This document shows positions 5,407 to 5,800 of a stretch of 5,800 nt of DNA, piece after piece. The stretch spans positions 1-5,800 of the forward strand of contig JAHFIS010000036.1 in NCBI GenBank assembly GCA_023246275.1, given 5' to 3'. Positions within the stretch are counted from its first letter, which is position 1, and the number at the start of each line of letters is the position of its first letter. A program made the position numbers and the translations under genes. This stretch comes from Candidatus Uhrbacteria bacterium (lineage in GTDB: Bacteria; Patescibacteriota; Patescibacteriia; UBA9934; GWF2-40-263). The notes under the pieces are model-generated. The model was given only the letters and a program-made list of their open reading frames with translations, did no database searches and was not told the origin of the DNA.

Positions 5407-5800
5407 TTGAGGGTGAGCGTCCTTGGGACGGATGTTGGGGATCTGAACATCAGGAGACGAACGCCCCACTGATTGGAATTTTGGACGAACGGCATCGCGT
5501 AGTCACACAGGATGGCCGACCTGACAAATGCGCGTTCCTCGTCTCCCCACTCTATATCCGTTGGTAGCGGCATCGGTAGATCTCCCTTTGGTGCGAGATC
5601 GGAAAATTTGGTCGAAAAGATACTTTCCCACAGGTCGAACGCGAAGGGCTTTCCCTGGTAATTCTCCTCGACCGTCCACGGCGTCTTTTTTTCCACGAGC
5701 GCGCGGTTGAGATCGCGATAGAGGTCGACGTCGCCATCCGGGCCGACGATATTTTCGTAGTCGTGCAACGCGTCGATTTGTCCGCGAAGATATGCCACGT
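5385..5800 (-). CDS. Unrecognised protein, C-terminal part (5' end beyond the right edge)
   Basis: About 138 codons are visible, ending with TAG at 5387-5385. The frame is still open at the window edge. A GTG at 5798 could be a start, but no ribosome binding site can be seen past the edge, so I treat the gene as partial. The sequence looks like a real soluble protein: it is rich in aromatic and acidic residues (for example WTVEENYQGKPFAFDLWESIF and IEWGDEERAFV), with no membrane segment. I do not recognise the family and see no catalytic motif. It converges on the coiled-coil gene with only 15 nt between stop codons. By eye its base composition is less GC-rich than that of recA or the ribosomal genes, which fits an accessory gene. 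Confidence 0.65.
   Translation of the reverse strand, partial: VAYLRGQIDALHDYENIVGPDGDVDLYRDLNRALVEKKTPWTVEENYQGKPFAFDLWESIFSTKFSDLAPKGDLPMPLPTDIEWGDEERAFVRSAILCDYAMPFVQNSNQWGVRLLMFRSPTSVPRTLTLNLKSQPA

Overview
The window is GC-rich, gene-dense bacterial chromosome. Eight protein-coding genes are supported; two of them run off the ends. The small informational genes, the Ala/Pro linker and short helical tail on bS6, the RecA sequence and the RFDxMD heptad-repeat protein all resemble what is seen in Candidate Phyla Radiation (Patescibacteria) genomes. That lineage call is an inference of moderate confidence, because no rRNA or other decisive marker is present. No tRNA, rRNA, CRISPR array, insertion sequence or integrase was seen.

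Positions 1-2694 (+ strand) form a translation and replication cluster: the 3' end of rpsF (bS6), ssb, rpsR (bS18, zinc-binding type), an EpmA/PoxA/GenX-type lysine ligase, and efp (elongation factor P). Gaps are 37, 6, 3 and 68 nt. rpsF-ssb-rpsR is a classic bacterial operon. Here it is followed directly by the modifying enzyme EpmA and its expected substrate EF-P. Both partners keep diagnostic residues: EF-P has Lys32 in a PGKG loop, and EpmA has Ala296 in motif 3. A candidate promoter in the 68-nt gap could give efp extra transcription.

Positions 2699-3575 hold a bidirectional terminator and a minus-strand gene for an unrecognised 280-residue protein, which has a strong Shine-Dalgarno sequence and a GTG start. 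The 259-nt gap between this gene and recA (3576-3834) is a divergent regulatory region. It holds candidate promoters for both genes and three symmetric elements that look like operators.

Positions 3835-5369 (+) hold recA and, 32 nt downstream, a small coiled-coil protein built from 21-bp tandem repeats, probably co-transcribed with recA. A 37-nt hairpin separates it from a convergent, unrecognised minus-strand gene that runs off the right edge. By eye, the DNA after recA is less GC-rich than the core genes.

None of the five core genes whose starts are visible has a Shine-Dalgarno sequence, while the two complete unrecognised genes beside recA both do. No clearly new system was found. The most interesting points are the EpmA-EF-P linkage, the symmetric recA-side regulatory region and the unknown protein divergent from recA.
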